Source of the DNA: Hymenobacter aranciens | GTDB lineage: Bacteria; Bacteroidota; Bacteroidia; Cytophagales; Hymenobacteraceae | Direction: 5' to 3' | Assembly: GCF_030580865.1 (NCBI RefSeq) | Contig: NZ_JAUQSY010000007.1 | Location: 1-64,000 of the forward strand | DNA length: 64,000 bases | Shown here: piece after piece, positions 1 through 9,617 of the stretch | Layout: each line of letters begins with the position of its first letter | Numbering within the stretch: position 1 is the stretch's first letter | Position numbers and translations under genes: made by a program | The notes under the pieces: model-generated | The model's database searches: none | The model's input: the letters and a program-made list of their open reading frames with translations, nothing else | What the model was told of the DNA's origin: nothing

Positions 1-69
1 TAGGGAATATTTTAAGCAATTATAGGGTTATTTTTTTAAGAATAAATAGGGCAGACAAGAAAAGGCCGA

Positions 70-105
70 CCCGGCTCCCCACCCGCCTTCGGAAAGAGCC
101 GGGGC
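70..105. terminator. Possible hairpin downstream of hemB
   Basis: CCCGGCTC and GAGCCGGG can pair across about 18 nt just past the hemB stop, and a smaller AATTCCC/GGGGGATT dyad lies between them and the gene. There is no clean T run on the minus strand side, so its role as terminator is an inference. The 1-69 stretch is AT-rich and shows no gene. Confidence 0.35.
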
Positions 106-145
106 AATTCCCGCAAGGGGGATTCCCCCCGACCACCCGACTATT

Positions 146-1138
146 CTATCCACGCCGCAGCACCTCCGCCGCTTCCTTGGCGAAATACGTCAGAATAGCA
201 TCAGCACCAGCACGTTTAATGCTCAGCAAAACCTCCATCATCGTGCGCTCGCCATCGACCCAGCCGTTCTGGGCGGCGGCTTTTATCATGGCGTACTCGC
301 CGCTCACGTTGTAGGCCGTCACGGGCAGGGCGGTGGCGTCCTTCACCTCGCGGATGATGTCGAGGTAGGAGAGGGCCGGCTTTATCATCACCATATCCGC
401 GCCTTCGGCTTCGTCGAGGGCCAGCTCGCGCAGGGCTTCGAGGCGGTTGGCGGGGTTCATCTGGTAGCTTTTCTTGTCACCTTTTTTGGGGGCGGAGGAA
501 AGCGCATCGCGGAATGGTCCGTAGAAGGCCGAGGCGTACTTGGCCGTGTAGCTCATGATGCTGACGTGGCTAAAGCCGTTGCTATCGAGCACGTCGCGAA
601 TCCAGGCCACGCGGCCGTCCATCATGTCGGAGGGGCCGATGATGTCGGCGCCGGCGCGGGCCTGGGCCAGGGCCATCTGGCCGAGTATTTCGAGGCTGGC
701 GTCGTTGAGGATTTCGCCCGAGTCGGGGTCCACAATGCCGTCGTGGCCGTCGCTGCTGTAGGGGTCCATCGCCACGTCGGTCATGATGGCCACTTCCGGG
801 AACTGGCGGCGAATGTCGGCTACCGTTTTGAGATACAGGCCTTCCATGTTGGCGCTTTCGCGGGCCAGCCGGTCTTTCAGCACCTCGTTGATGTTAGGGA
901 AGGGCGCGAAGGCCTTCACGCCCAGCTCCACGCACTGCCCGATTTCGTCGATGACGCGGTCGGCCGTGAAGCGGTGGATGCCGGGCATCGACTTGATTTC
1001 CTCGGTCTTGTTCTGGCCTTCGGTGATGAATACCGGGTAGATGAAATCGTGAGCGGTGAGGCGGGTTTCCTGCACCATGTCGCGGATTACCTGTGATTTG
1101 CGGTTGCGACGAGGGCGGTGGGTGGGGAGAATGGGCAT
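146..1138 (-). CDS. hemB: Delta-aminolevulinic acid dehydratase (porphobilinogen synthase)
   Basis: Condenses two 5-aminolevulinate molecules to porphobilinogen in cytosolic heme biosynthesis. The 330-residue protein is full length for the family. The two active-site lysines are visible: K200 in SYTAKYASAF and K253 in MVMIKPALSYLD. The metal region at about 121-135 reads DVAMDPYSSDGHDG, where zinc enzymes have three cysteines, so this is the Mg-dependent, cysteine-free type. The open frame runs 16 codons further upstream, but homologues begin at the chosen MPILPTHRPRRNRK. It is last in a minus-strand run behind the CRSERV lipoprotein genes with a 22-bp gap, so co-transcription is likely. Confidence 0.96.
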   Translation of the reverse strand: MPILPTHRPRRNRKSQVIRDMVQETRLTAHDFIYPVFITEGQNKTEEIKSMPGIHRFTADRVIDEIGQCVELGVKAFAPFPNINEVLKDRLARESANMEGLYLKTVADIRRQFPEVAIMTDVAMDPYSSDGHDGIVDPDSGEILNDASLEILGQMALAQARAGADIIGPSDMMDGRVAWIRDVLDSNGFSHVSIMSYTAKYASAFYGPFRDALSSAPKKGDKKSYQMNPANRLEALRELALDEAEGADMVMIKPALSYLDIIREVKDATALPVTAYNVSGEYAMIKAAAQNGWVDGERTMMEVLLSIKRAGADAILTYFAKEAAEVLRRG

Positions 1139-1160
1139 TGAGTAAGTAGAGTGTAAAGAA

Positions 1161-1745
1161 TTACAAAGGCGCGTAAACGATAGCAATCAAAGTTGCTAGT
1201 AAAACCATTCCTAATCCAATCAAAGCAACGGGTAATGATTGAATAAACAAGGCCGTGAGCAGGGCGATAAGACCTCCCCCGGCGCAGATAACAAACAAGA
1301 TGTCAATTTCATCACTGGCCCCCCGATAGTATGGCCGAGCAGAAGCACTGCTGTCGGTATTTCGTTGTTTCAGGTAATGGGCTACTGCTCGTAGCGGCAT
1401 CGGCTGCCGGGCGATTGCTGAAAGTGGCCGTCGTCCTTGTTTAGCAAGAATATTACGTGCTAGCAAGCGGGTGGCAAGCGGCGGCCGTTTCGTGTGCGTC
1501 AGGCGACGTGGTAGTTGTGGTAGTGGCGGGTTTGAAGTTGCTGTCAGGAGCGGTTCGGGGGGTGAAGCTACTGCTACGTTGGCGTGAGGTGGTGCAGAGA
1601 AGGTAGCTGGTATTTCTGAGGCCGGCGGCTGAAACTGAAACGTCACCCGCTCACTCCGGCAACTGGCCAGCAGTATACCCAAAACCAGCAATTGCCCCCA
1701 GCAGTTGCGTAACCTACTTAACAGACCGGACCCTCGAATTTTCAT
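1161..1745 (-). CDS. CRSERV-family lipoprotein, copy 1
   Basis: Unknown function. The 194-residue protein has an N-terminal signal with lipobox LLAS-C29, followed at once by RSERVTFQFQP, a motif shared with two neighbours. A Pro/Ala/Arg-rich linker (about 45-140) follows, then a C-terminal hydrophobic hairpin of two likely membrane segments (about 148-190). A lipid anchor plus a two-segment C-terminus is an unusual layout. It sits 18 bp downstream of copy 2 and 22 bp upstream of hemB, all on the minus strand. I do not recognise a named family; a role in the envelope is inferred only from the anchor and membrane segments. Confidence 0.75.
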   Translation of the reverse strand: MKIRGSGLLSRLRNCWGQLLVLGILLASCRSERVTFQFQPPASEIPATFSAPPHANVAVASPPEPLLTATSNPPLPQLPRRLTHTKRPPLATRLLARNILAKQGRRPLSAIARQPMPLRAVAHYLKQRNTDSSASARPYYRGASDEIDILFVICAGGGLIALLTALFIQSLPVALIGLGMVLLATLIAIVYAPL

Positions 1746-1763
1746 AACAACTAATTTACTATT

Positions 1764-2327
1764 TTATCCGCCAAGCTTATGCCCCGAACCGCCTATTGCA
1801 TACAGTATAATTACAACTGCCAGCAGCAGAACGGACAGAATACCTAACAAAACGGACAGCGTGAAAAAAACGGAAGAGCCAAGCGTCAGGTAAAGCACCA
1901 GCAGCGCAATGGAGGCACCGGTGGTGGCAATTGGCACGGCCAGAAAATCGGGTGGGTAGCGGTATTCGGCAGGGGAGTGGGAAGCGACCGGCGTTTTGCG
2001 CAGAAAGTGGTGGTGCAAGCGTGGTAGCTTGCGCTGGCGCACAACCAGGCGAGTGCTCGAAGCTGGCAGGCTTATTCGATTGATTTTACGAGGTGTTGGA
2101 CGGAGCGGCCGGGAAGTGGTGGGCAAGGACGCCGTTGAAAAGCGACCGGCGTGAGCAGTAGCGGGTGGTAGTATGTTGTTCGCACGGCCAGGGGTTTCGG
2201 AAGAATAAACTCCTTGAGCAGGCCCGAACTGCAAGGCCACCCGCTCGCTCCGGCAACTGGCCAGTAGCCCCAGTAGCAGCAGTATCAAGCCCTGATAATG
2301 GCGGTGAGCAACTGAAAAAATCATCAT
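1764..2327 (-). CDS. CRSERV-family lipoprotein, copy 2
   Basis: Unknown function. From the chosen ATG the protein has 187 residues, with a hydrophobic leader, lipobox LLAS-C25 and the family motif CRSERVALQFGP. A basic, Pro-rich linker and two C-terminal membrane segments (about 130-180) follow. The open frame extends 42 codons upstream, but that part lies over the end of a truncated paralogue. The ATG at 2325-2327 overlaps that paralogue's TGA as ATGA, and the leader then begins correctly, which decides the start. Paralogue of the flanking genes, probably by tandem duplication. Confidence 0.72.
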   Translation of the reverse strand: MMIFSVAHRHYQGLILLLLGLLASCRSERVALQFGPAQGVYSSETPGRANNILPPATAHAGRFSTASLPTTSRPLRPTPRKINRISLPASSTRLVVRQRKLPRLHHHFLRKTPVASHSPAEYRYPPDFLAVPIATTGASIALLVLYLTLGSSVFFTLSVLLGILSVLLLAVVIILYAIGGSGHKLGG

Positions 2328-2614
2328 TCGGCCAGGGTATTGATGATGAAAATCAGGAGCGCAATAGTTAGCAGTCCAAGGCCAACAAAAGCTACTACGG
2401 TCGACTGAATAATCAGCGCAAGGAGAAGGGCGATGAGGCTGCCACCCAGGCACGACAGCAGAAACAAGAAAGCATCGCCGTCTGAGCTCGAATGGCTGGG
2501 GCGCAATGCGGAATGACTGGCTGCTGGCTTGCTGCTGAGCTTTGCTGGCTGATTTACCGCCAGGGGCTTAAGTGGGGCCAGCGAACGAAGTTGCCCCGTT
2601 AGAAGGAGCTTCCT
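2324..2614 (-). pseudogene. Truncated CRSERV-family copy (C-terminal part only)
   Basis: The minus-strand frame ending at the TGA here encodes a Pro/Ser/Lys-rich linker and then a two-segment hydrophobic C-terminus (SCLGGSLIALLLALIIQS) closely matching copy 1 (CAGGGLIALLTALFIQS). No signal peptide, lipobox or CRSERV motif precedes it. Upstream the frame runs into the coding sequence of copy 3 in another register, and the only nearby start is a TTG at 2506. I read it as the 3' remnant of a fourth tandem copy that lost its 5' half at the junction with copy 3. Alternatively it is a short membrane peptide from the TTG, translationally coupled to copy 2 by the ATGA overlap. Confidence 0.55.
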
Positions 2615-2616
2615 GC

Positions 2617-3162
2617 TTATTTCTTCCCCGCCATCTTCCGCACCAGCGAGCGCAGCAACAGCAGCACCACGATGCCCGCCGCCACATAGCCTAGCGCCGC
2701 CCAGAAGCCGATGCTGAAAATGGCCGCTACGCCGAAAGCCAGCCCCGCCAGCACAGCCAGCACCACGGCCAGTAGAAAAAAAAAGATTTTGCCGAGGCCC
2801 TGGTCAGCCGGTTGGGCGGCAGTTGGCTGCTGGCGGGGCCGTTGGACTGCCATTGCCTGCCGCAACAACTGCTGTGGCAGCTGCGCTGGTAATTTGGCCG
2901 CACGCACTGGCGCGAGCGGGGCCGTGGTCATACTTGTTTGAGCGGACCGGCCCCGCGCCGGAACCGCTGCTTTGATGTCATCAGCCGCTGGGGCCACTGG
3001 CGTTAGCGGTTCAGCAGCAGCTATCGAAGGTGCTACTGCCACAGCACGCGCCGGGCCAGGTATCGGCTTGAAATCAAACGCCACCCGCTCGCTCCGGCAG
3101 CCGGCCAGCACACTCATCACCAAAAAAAACGGCAGCCAGCGGCGCATTGTAGAGCTATTCAT
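2617..3162 (-). CDS. CRSERV-family lipoprotein, copy 3
   Basis: Unknown function. The 181-residue protein has a signal with lipobox VLAG-C22 and the family motif CRSERVAFDFKP. An Ala/Pro-rich middle section contains LPQQLLRQAMAVQRPRQQP, and the C-terminus (about 125-175) has two hydrophobic segments and ends in RKMAGKK. First of the three intact paralogues in transcription order, 30 bp after the FAD oxidoreductase gene. The basic C-terminal tail suggests the last segment ends on the cytoplasmic side of the inner membrane; this is an inference. Confidence 0.75.
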   Translation of the reverse strand: MNSSTMRRWLPFFLVMSVLAGCRSERVAFDFKPIPGPARAVAVAPSIAAAEPLTPVAPAADDIKAAVPARGRSAQTSMTTAPLAPVRAAKLPAQLPQQLLRQAMAVQRPRQQPTAAQPADQGLGKIFFFLLAVVLAVLAGLAFGVAAIFSIGFWAALGYVAAGIVVLLLLRSLVRKMAGKK

Positions 3163-3192
3163 GCAGGAGGAAACGCAGGGAAGGGGGCAAAG

Positions 3193-4317
3193 TTACCCCG
3201 CCAGCCGTTGGGCGGCCCGCCAGCCCAGGCCAGCACCCAGGGCCACACCCATGCCGTTGCAACGCACGGCAGCCAATACCCCCGGCGCGGCCCAGTCCAG
3301 CACCGGTTCCAGAGCCGGGCCGAAGCCCATCACGCCACTCCAGCGGTAGTCGATGCGCGGGCGCTGGCCGGGCACGATGACTTCGTGCAGCAGGTTTTCG
3401 AGGTGCTGCTGTACGCGGTCGGTTAGGCCGGGCGTAGTGGTTGCTTCGGCTTGAAAATCCAGGTTTCGGCCGCCGCCCAGCAAGATGCGCTGGTCGGGCA
3501 GCTGGCGGAAATACGTGTAGCCGAGGTCGTAGTGAAACGTGCCGGGCAGCCGCAGCTCCGGCAGCGGCTCGGTCACCAGCACTTGGCCGCGGCCGGGCGT
3601 CACGGCCAGCTCCGGGCGCAGCTCGGGGGCGAAGGCGTTAGTGGCCAGCAGCACCTGGTCGGCTTTGATAAACGCGCCATTATCAAGGTGCAGCAGCGTA
3701 GCTCCGGCAACCGATTCCAGGTTTGTTACCCCACAGCTGCTGAGTACCGGCACATCGGCCGCCCAGGTGCGGGCTAGCAGCGTCCGCATCATGCGGCCCG
3801 CGTCGAGGCTGCCTTCGGCATTGTTTTTCAGAATAGTATCGACGCCACGAAAGCCAAACTGGCGCGCCTCGACCGTGGCATCCTGAAAAATGCGGGGCTG
3901 CTCGATAATCGGTGCCAGCAGGTCGTTGTAATAGTCGATTTTCGCCCGGCACTCGGCCGCCAAACCAGCCTCGGCCGCCCGGAAAATCTCGTAGCCGCCC
4001 TCCGGCTGGTAGGCCAGCGCGGCATCGCCGAGCAGCCCGCGCAGCCGCTGCAAGCCCTCGTAACGAGCCGCCACGACGGTTTGCAGGTCGCCACGCTTCT
4101 CCTGTTCTATTAATTCTGAAACAGAGCCAAAGCAGGCAAAACCGGCGTTTTTGGTGGAGGCCCCGCTGGGCAGCGCACCGCGCTCCAGCACCACGATGCG
4201 CCAAGCAGGCCGCCGTTCCTTCAGGTAGATAGCCGCTGTGAGACCCACCAGCCCGGCACCGATAATGGTCACATCAGCCTGGCCGAAAAGCGACTGCTGC
4301 TCCCAGTACGACAGCAT
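3193..4317 (-). CDS. FAD-dependent amine/amino-acid oxidoreductase (DAO family)
   Basis: A 374-residue flavoenzyme of the glycine/D-amino-acid oxidase fold. The N-terminal Rossmann motif is VTIIGAGLVGLTAAIYL (about 16-32), followed by LERGALPSGASTKNAGF, typical of enzymes related to gamma-glutamylputrescine and sarcosine oxidases. The C-terminal part has YRWSGVMGFGPALEPVL and CNGMGVALG, the second FAD contact. It would oxidise a primary or secondary amine, but the substrate cannot be read from sequence. It starts 12 bp after the ornithine aminotransferase stop, so a shared operon and a link to ornithine, polyamine or proline metabolism are plausible. Confidence 0.85.
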   Translation of the reverse strand: MLSYWEQQSLFGQADVTIIGAGLVGLTAAIYLKERRPAWRIVVLERGALPSGASTKNAGFACFGSVSELIEQEKRGDLQTVVAARYEGLQRLRGLLGDAALAYQPEGGYEIFRAAEAGLAAECRAKIDYYNDLLAPIIEQPRIFQDATVEARQFGFRGVDTILKNNAEGSLDAGRMMRTLLARTWAADVPVLSSCGVTNLESVAGATLLHLDNGAFIKADQVLLATNAFAPELRPELAVTPGRGQVLVTEPLPELRLPGTFHYDLGYTYFRQLPDQRILLGGGRNLDFQAEATTTPGLTDRVQQHLENLLHEVIVPGQRPRIDYRWSGVMGFGPALEPVLDWAAPGVLAAVRCNGMGVALGAGLGWRAAQRLAG

Positions 4318-4329
4318 AGAATTTTCGGG

Positions 4330-5580
<1,251 letters not shown>

Positions 5581-5679
5581 GGGCGGGATTGAGAAAATGG
5601 ATGAGAGAGCGAAAGAGCCAAGCGCTTTCGCAAAGGTAAGAGGCACCCGTCAAGCCCTGCGGCACAGCAAATGCTCCCG

Positions 5680-5687
5680 TATTTTTG
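5680..5687 (+). promoter_or_regulatory. Bacteroidota -7 box upstream of the DUF5522 gene
   Basis: TATTTTTG matches TAnnTTTG exactly. It lies only 7 nt before the ATG, so the transcript would start at or within a few bases of the start codon. No convincing -33 TTG is seen. Confidence 0.5.
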
Positions 5688-5694
5688 TAGCCTC

Positions 5695-5883
5695 ATGCCC
5701 GCCGATTCCAAGTCCCGCCGTCCCACGCTCGCCGAATTCGCGGCCCGCCCGCTACAGCCGGGCGACGTGTACTATACCCCTGAGGGTTATCTGGTTTTCA
5801 CCGCGCAGTATCATTTGCGGCGGGGATATTGCTGCGGCTCGGGCTGTCGGCATTGCCCGTGGAAGGCAGAAAAGAACAGCTGA
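5695..5883 (+). CDS. DUF5522-like small cysteine-rich protein
   Basis: A 62-residue protein of unknown function. It contains GDVYYTPEGYLVFTAQYHLRRG and then a cysteine cluster YCCGSGCRHCPW (C-C-x2-C-x2-C), which suggests bound zinc or another metal. The pattern matches a short family found widely in Bacteroidota next to unrelated genes. The ATG at 5695 is preferred over the upstream one at 5671 because a perfect -7 box lies between them. Divergent from rocD and convergent with the flippase gene. Confidence 0.75.
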   Translation: MPADSKSRRPTLAEFAARPLQPGDVYYTPEGYLVFTAQYHLRRGYCCGSGCRHCPWKAEKNS

Positions 5884-5895
5884 CGTGGGTTGGCA

Positions 5896-7347
5896 TTAGT
5901 GTTTGCGTTTCAGCGCCTCTTTAATTTCCTGCGGTCGCAACAGGCCGGTACCCAGCACAATAAAGCCGAATACGACGGCCATAATAGTCGTTTCGACCAG
6001 CCAGCTCAGGTAAGTAGTCCAGCGCAGCATCCACCAACTGCCACACAGCAATCCAAGCGCCAGAAATAGTCTGGCCATCAGCCCCCAGGGAATAGATACG
6101 GTCGTGCGCTTTTGCACCAGCCACAAGTAGGTAAGCGACACAAAGCATACGCAGACTAAGGTATTAGCTGCCCCCGCGATGGCGCCATAGCTAGGCATCA
6201 GCCACAAATTCAGGCCCATATTCAGTACCAGGCTGGCCGCCACTGCCCAACTTACCGTGCGCTCGTGTCCGGTGCTGGTCAGCACGGTGCTGTAGATAGC
6301 GAAAAAAGCGTGCGCCAGCACATTCAGAAACAGGATTTTAAGGCACCACGTCATGCGTTCCAGCTCGGGACCAGAGCTGTGCTTGAACTGCCAGAACACC
6401 ACCTCGCCCCGAAACAGCACAAACGCCACCGCGAAAAACAGTGGCACCGCCACCAGGCGCTGCCCTACTCCCAGCAGCTTATTCAGTTCGCCGGGGTGCT
6501 GCTGGGCGTGGGCAAAACGGGCGAAAAACAGTGGCAGCACGGTCCAGGCATACATCATGGCCGCATCCATCCAACGGTAGGCACCCACGTAGTAGCCAGC
6601 CTCTTTGGCCGACGACAAGCGCTCCAGCATTATCATGTCTACCCGCTCATTCAAGCCGTATAGTACTGCTATCAGGGCAAACGGTAAGCTCAGCCGTAAT
6701 GCTTGGCGCATATTGGCCCACTGCCAGCGGTAGGGCATGCGCCCAAAAAAGCGCAGCAGCAGCCCGTACAGTAGCAGCACGGTGAAAATTGCCACCGCCA
6801 GCCGCGTATTCAGGTAGCCCCACAAGGTGAGCGGCCCCGCCAGCAGCAGGCCGCCTACGGCCGCCATCAGCAGGCCTTTTTCCAGCACCGAGAGCACTGC
6901 ATCGGTCGAAAATTGCTGCTGCCCCTGGAAAATGCCGCGCAAAAACTGGGTGTACTGAATGAGTAAAAGTGCTGCCCCCACCACGGCCAGCAGTCCCAGT
7001 TCCTGCCCCCGGTAGCCCACCAGCCAGCCCACGGCCAGCATCGCCAGCAGGGCCACGCCGTTGAGCAGGCCGCGCAAGGGCAGCACCGTGCGGAAGGGAC
7101 CCTGCAGGAAGTCGGTTTCGCTGGCCGCCCGGCGTACGCTGCTCTGCGTCAGGCCTAAATCAGCCACCGAACTTATAATGATAGTGAGCGACGACATGGC
7201 CGCAATCAGGCCGAAAGTAGCGTGGCCCAGCCGGTCCTGCACCATGTTTTCGAGCAGCAGCCAGCCTGGTTTCACCAGTGCATTCAGCACCACCACCAGC
7301 CCAATGCTGCTAAGGAAGCGTTTCAGACTGGGAGCGGCAGGAGGCAT
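5896..7347 (-). CDS. Polysaccharide/lipid-linked oligosaccharide flippase
   Basis: Integral inner-membrane protein of 483 residues with about 12-14 hydrophobic segments, resembling the Wzx-like oligosaccharide flippase branch of the MOP superfamily. Early motifs (LVKPGWLLLENMVQDRLG, then FGLIAAMSSL) and the mid-protein RVDMIMLERLSSAKEAGYYVGAYRWMD fit this group. It likely moves lipid-linked sugars for surface polysaccharide. The open frame can be read from a TTG 6 codons upstream, but that TTG lies inside a perfect minus-strand -7 box, so the ATG at 7347 is the start. The LPS-type genes near 29-32 kb could serve the same pathway. Confidence 0.82.
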   Translation of the reverse strand: MPPAAPSLKRFLSSIGLVVVLNALVKPGWLLLENMVQDRLGHATFGLIAAMSSLTIIISSVADLGLTQSSVRRAASETDFLQGPFRTVLPLRGLLNGVALLAMLAVGWLVGYRGQELGLLAVVGAALLLIQYTQFLRGIFQGQQQFSTDAVLSVLEKGLLMAAVGGLLLAGPLTLWGYLNTRLAVAIFTVLLLYGLLLRFFGRMPYRWQWANMRQALRLSLPFALIAVLYGLNERVDMIMLERLSSAKEAGYYVGAYRWMDAAMMYAWTVLPLFFARFAHAQQHPGELNKLLGVGQRLVAVPLFFAVAFVLFRGEVVFWQFKHSSGPELERMTWCLKILFLNVLAHAFFAIYSTVLTSTGHERTVSWAVAASLVLNMGLNLWLMPSYGAIAGAANTLVCVCFVSLTYLWLVQKRTTVSIPWGLMARLFLALGLLCGSWWMLRWTTYLSWLVETTIMAVVFGFIVLGTGLLRPQEIKEALKRKH

Positions 7348-7362
7348 AGGCAGCGAAAAGCG

Positions 7363-7370
7363 CAAAGGTA
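7363..7370 (-). promoter_or_regulatory. -7 box of the flippase gene
   Basis: On the minus strand the sequence reads TACCTTTG, an exact TAnnTTTG match, 15 nt before the ATG. It decides against the upstream TTG as start codon. No clear -33 element is seen. Confidence 0.6.
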
Positions 7371-7434
7371 GGGCTGCCCGGCGGCTGCCCGGCTAGGGTT
7401 GAACCCGGCCGGCCGCAGAAGTTTGGGCCTACGC

Positions 7435-7465
7435 TTGGTCATTCCCAGAATTTTGCCGATATTTG
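7435..7465 (+). promoter_or_regulatory. Promoter of rpmB
   Basis: TTG at 7435-7437, 20 nt, then GATATTTG (one mismatch to TAnnTTTG). The leader to the ATG would be about 80 nt. Confidence 0.5.
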
Positions 7466-7552
7466 CGGCCCGTTCCGTAAACCAACGCGCCGCGTCTGAT
7501 TGCTGAGCGTTGATTTTCCTGACATTAGCAATTTCTAACCCTCTCCGATATC

Positions 7553-7792
7553 ATGGCCCGAGTTTGTGATTTGACCGGCAAGCGTACCCGCGTTGGTAAC
7601 AACGTGTCGCACGCCAACAACAAGACTAAGCGTAAGTTCTACCCGAACCTGCAGAAGAAGCGTTTTTACATCCCCGAGCAAGATGCCTGGGTTACCCTGC
7701 GTGTAGCCGCTTCTACCATCCGTACCATCAACAAGAACGGCATCATGTCGGTGTTGAAGAAAGCCAAACAGGAAGGCTTCATTACCTACTAG
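7553..7792 (+). CDS. rpmB: 50S ribosomal protein L28
   Basis: A 79-residue protein matching L28 throughout: [20 protein letters not shown] at the N-terminus, then [18 protein letters not shown] and [18 protein letters not shown]. It binds 23S rRNA in the large subunit. Here it stands alone with its own promoter and a downstream hairpin; rpmG and the DUF4295 gene, often adjacent in Bacteroidota, lie about 2 kb further on, separated by a peptidase gene. Confidence 0.97.
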   Translation: MARVCDLTGKRTRVGNNVSHANNKTKRKFYPNLQKKRFYIPEQDAWVTLRVAASTIRTINKNGIMSVLKKAKQEGFITY

Positions 7793-7831
7793 TTATAGCC
7801 TCGGCAGGCCACGGCCATCCGGTGTCCTTTC

Positions 7832-7883
7832 AAAGCCAGCGCCAATGCGTCTGCCCTCGCGGCAACGTATTGGCGCTGGCTTT
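7832..7883 (+). terminator. Hairpin after rpmB
   Basis: AAAGCCAGCGCCAAT pairs with ATTGGCGCTGGCTTT around a loop of about 22 nt, followed by a short T-rich stretch. It lies between rpmB and the peptidase gene and probably ends the rpmB transcript. Confidence 0.65.
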
Positions 7884-7911
7884 GTCTATTCAAGCCTACC
7901 TTGAGTTACCT

Positions 7912-9603
7912 ATGAATCTGAGAGGAATTTTTCGGGGCCTGCTGCTTGGTGCCGGCCTGCTGACAGCTGCCACTACCCAAGCTCAGCGCAAAGCCGGCGC
8001 CCGCCCCGCCCCGCTGACTATGGCCCCCGCCGTGGCCCGGCCCACCGATTTTCTGCCGCCGGCTTTCCACCGCCAGCGCCGCGAGCTGCTGCGCGATAAG
8101 CTACCGCCGCACGGCGTGGCCGTGCTTTTCGCAGCCCCCATCCGCAACCGCGCCAACGACGTCAACTACATCTACCACCAGAACCCTGATTTCTATTACC
8201 TCACCGGCTACGATGAGCCCGACGCCGTGCTCGTGCTCTTCAAGGAACCGCGCACCGTGGCGGGCCAGCCGCTCGTCACCGAAGCCCTCTTCACCCAGCC
8301 CCGCGACCCCGCGGCCGAGCAGTGGCGCGGCCGCCGACGCGGCGCCGCCATCGCCAAAGCCGAGCTGGGAATCCAGTTTGTGGCTGATAATACGGAGTTT
8401 GCCAAAGCTGGGATTAAGTGGTCCGATTTCGACCGTATCCTTTTCCCCGACCTGCCCACCGATACCCGCAACGACCCCAGCGACCCCGCCGACCTGCACG
8501 ACCTCGTGGCTGCCTTCCGCCAGCAAGCCGCCGTGCCTGCCGACTACAGCCCGCCCCGCAACGCTGCTTACGCCGTACTGCGCGGCGCGATGAAGGAAGC
8601 CGCTGGTGCCGACCATAGTCTCGACGCACCTGGTACACAGGAGTACGTAAAGCACTTAGCTGAACAAACGCTCACTCTGGCTACCGACCCCATTATCAGC
8701 GCCTACCTGGCGGCTGGCACCAGTGCCGCCCGCCGCGAAGCCGCCGCCCGCGCCGTGCCCAGCCGCTACGATGCCACCGACTTGGATAATGCCCTTGATG
8801 AGCTGCGGGCCGTGAAAACCCCCGAGGAGCTGACGCTGCTGCGCCACGCCATCCGCATCAGTACCACCGCCCAGCGGGAAGTGCTCAAACTCTTGCGCCC
8901 TGATATGGGAGAGATGGACGTGCAGGGCCTGCACGAATACGTGTACCGCCGCTACGGCGCGGAGTTTCAGGGCTACCCCAGTATCGTGGGCGGGGGGGCC
9001 AACGCCTGCATTCTGCACTACGAAACCAACGACCGCCGCCGCCTTGACAACGACTTATTGTTGATGGACTGCGGTGCCGAATACCACGGCTACACCGCCG
9101 ACGTAACGCGCACCGCCCCGCCCAGCGGTACCTTCAGCCCTGCCCAGCGCCAGATTTACGAGCTGGTGCTGGCGGCCCAGGAAGCGGGTATCGGCGCTTG
9201 CCGCCCCGGCGCCGAGTTCAAAGCCCCCGGCCAGGCCGCGCAGGAGGTCGTCGCCAAGGGCCTGCTGAAGCTCGGCATCATTAAAAAGAAGGAAGAGTCG
9301 CGCCAGTATTTCCCCCACGGCACCAGCCACTACCTGGGCCTCGACGTGCACGACCGCGGCAGCTACGGGCCGCTGCAGGCCGGCAATGTCATCACCGTGG
9401 AGCCGGGCATCTACATCCCCGCCGGCGCCCCTTGCGACCCCAAGTGGTGGAATATCGGCGTACGCATTGAGGATGATGTGCTGATTACGAATGCTGGCAA
9501 TGAGAATCTTTCCATCGATGCGCCGCGCACGGTGGCGGATATTGAGAGGCTGATGGCCGAGCCCAGCGGGCTGGAGGGGTGGACGTTGCCGGTGTTAAAG
9601 TAG
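7912..9603 (+). CDS. Secreted Xaa-Pro aminopeptidase (M24B family)
   Basis: A 563-residue metallopeptidase expected to remove the N-terminal residue before proline. A signal peptide (about 1-25, ending ATTQAQ) points to export. The N-terminal aminopeptidase P domain contains PDFYYLTGYDEPDAVLVLF; the C-terminal pita-bread domain has the dinuclear metal ligands D386 and D397 (DCGAEYHGYTADVTRT), H469 (HGTSHYLGLD), E497 (VEPGIYIP) and E520 (RIEDDVLI). The frame is open 30 codons upstream across the rpmB hairpin, but the ATG at 7912 gives the proper signal peptide. The protein is longer than E. coli PepP (about 440) through its signal and inserts in the first domain. Confidence 0.92.
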   Translation: MNLRGIFRGLLLGAGLLTAATTQAQRKAGARPAPLTMAPAVARPTDFLPPAFHRQRRELLRDKLPPHGVAVLFAAPIRNRANDVNYIYHQNPDFYYLTGYDEPDAVLVLFKEPRTVAGQPLVTEALFTQPRDPAAEQWRGRRRGAAIAKAELGIQFVADNTEFAKAGIKWSDFDRILFPDLPTDTRNDPSDPADLHDLVAAFRQQAAVPADYSPPRNAAYAVLRGAMKEAAGADHSLDAPGTQEYVKHLAEQTLTLATDPIISAYLAAGTSAARREAAARAVPSRYDATDLDNALDELRAVKTPEELTLLRHAIRISTTAQREVLKLLRPDMGEMDVQGLHEYVYRRYGAEFQGYPSIVGGGANACILHYETNDRRRLDNDLLLMDCGAEYHGYTADVTRTAPPSGTFSPAQRQIYELVLAAQEAGIGACRPGAEFKAPGQAAQEVVAKGLLKLGIIKKKEESRQYFPHGTSHYLGLDVHDRGSYGPLQAGNVITVEPGIYIPAGAPCDPKWWNIGVRIEDDVLITNAGNENLSIDAPRTVADIERLMAEPSGLEGWTLPVLK

Positions 9604-9617
9604 CGCGTCGACGGCTG

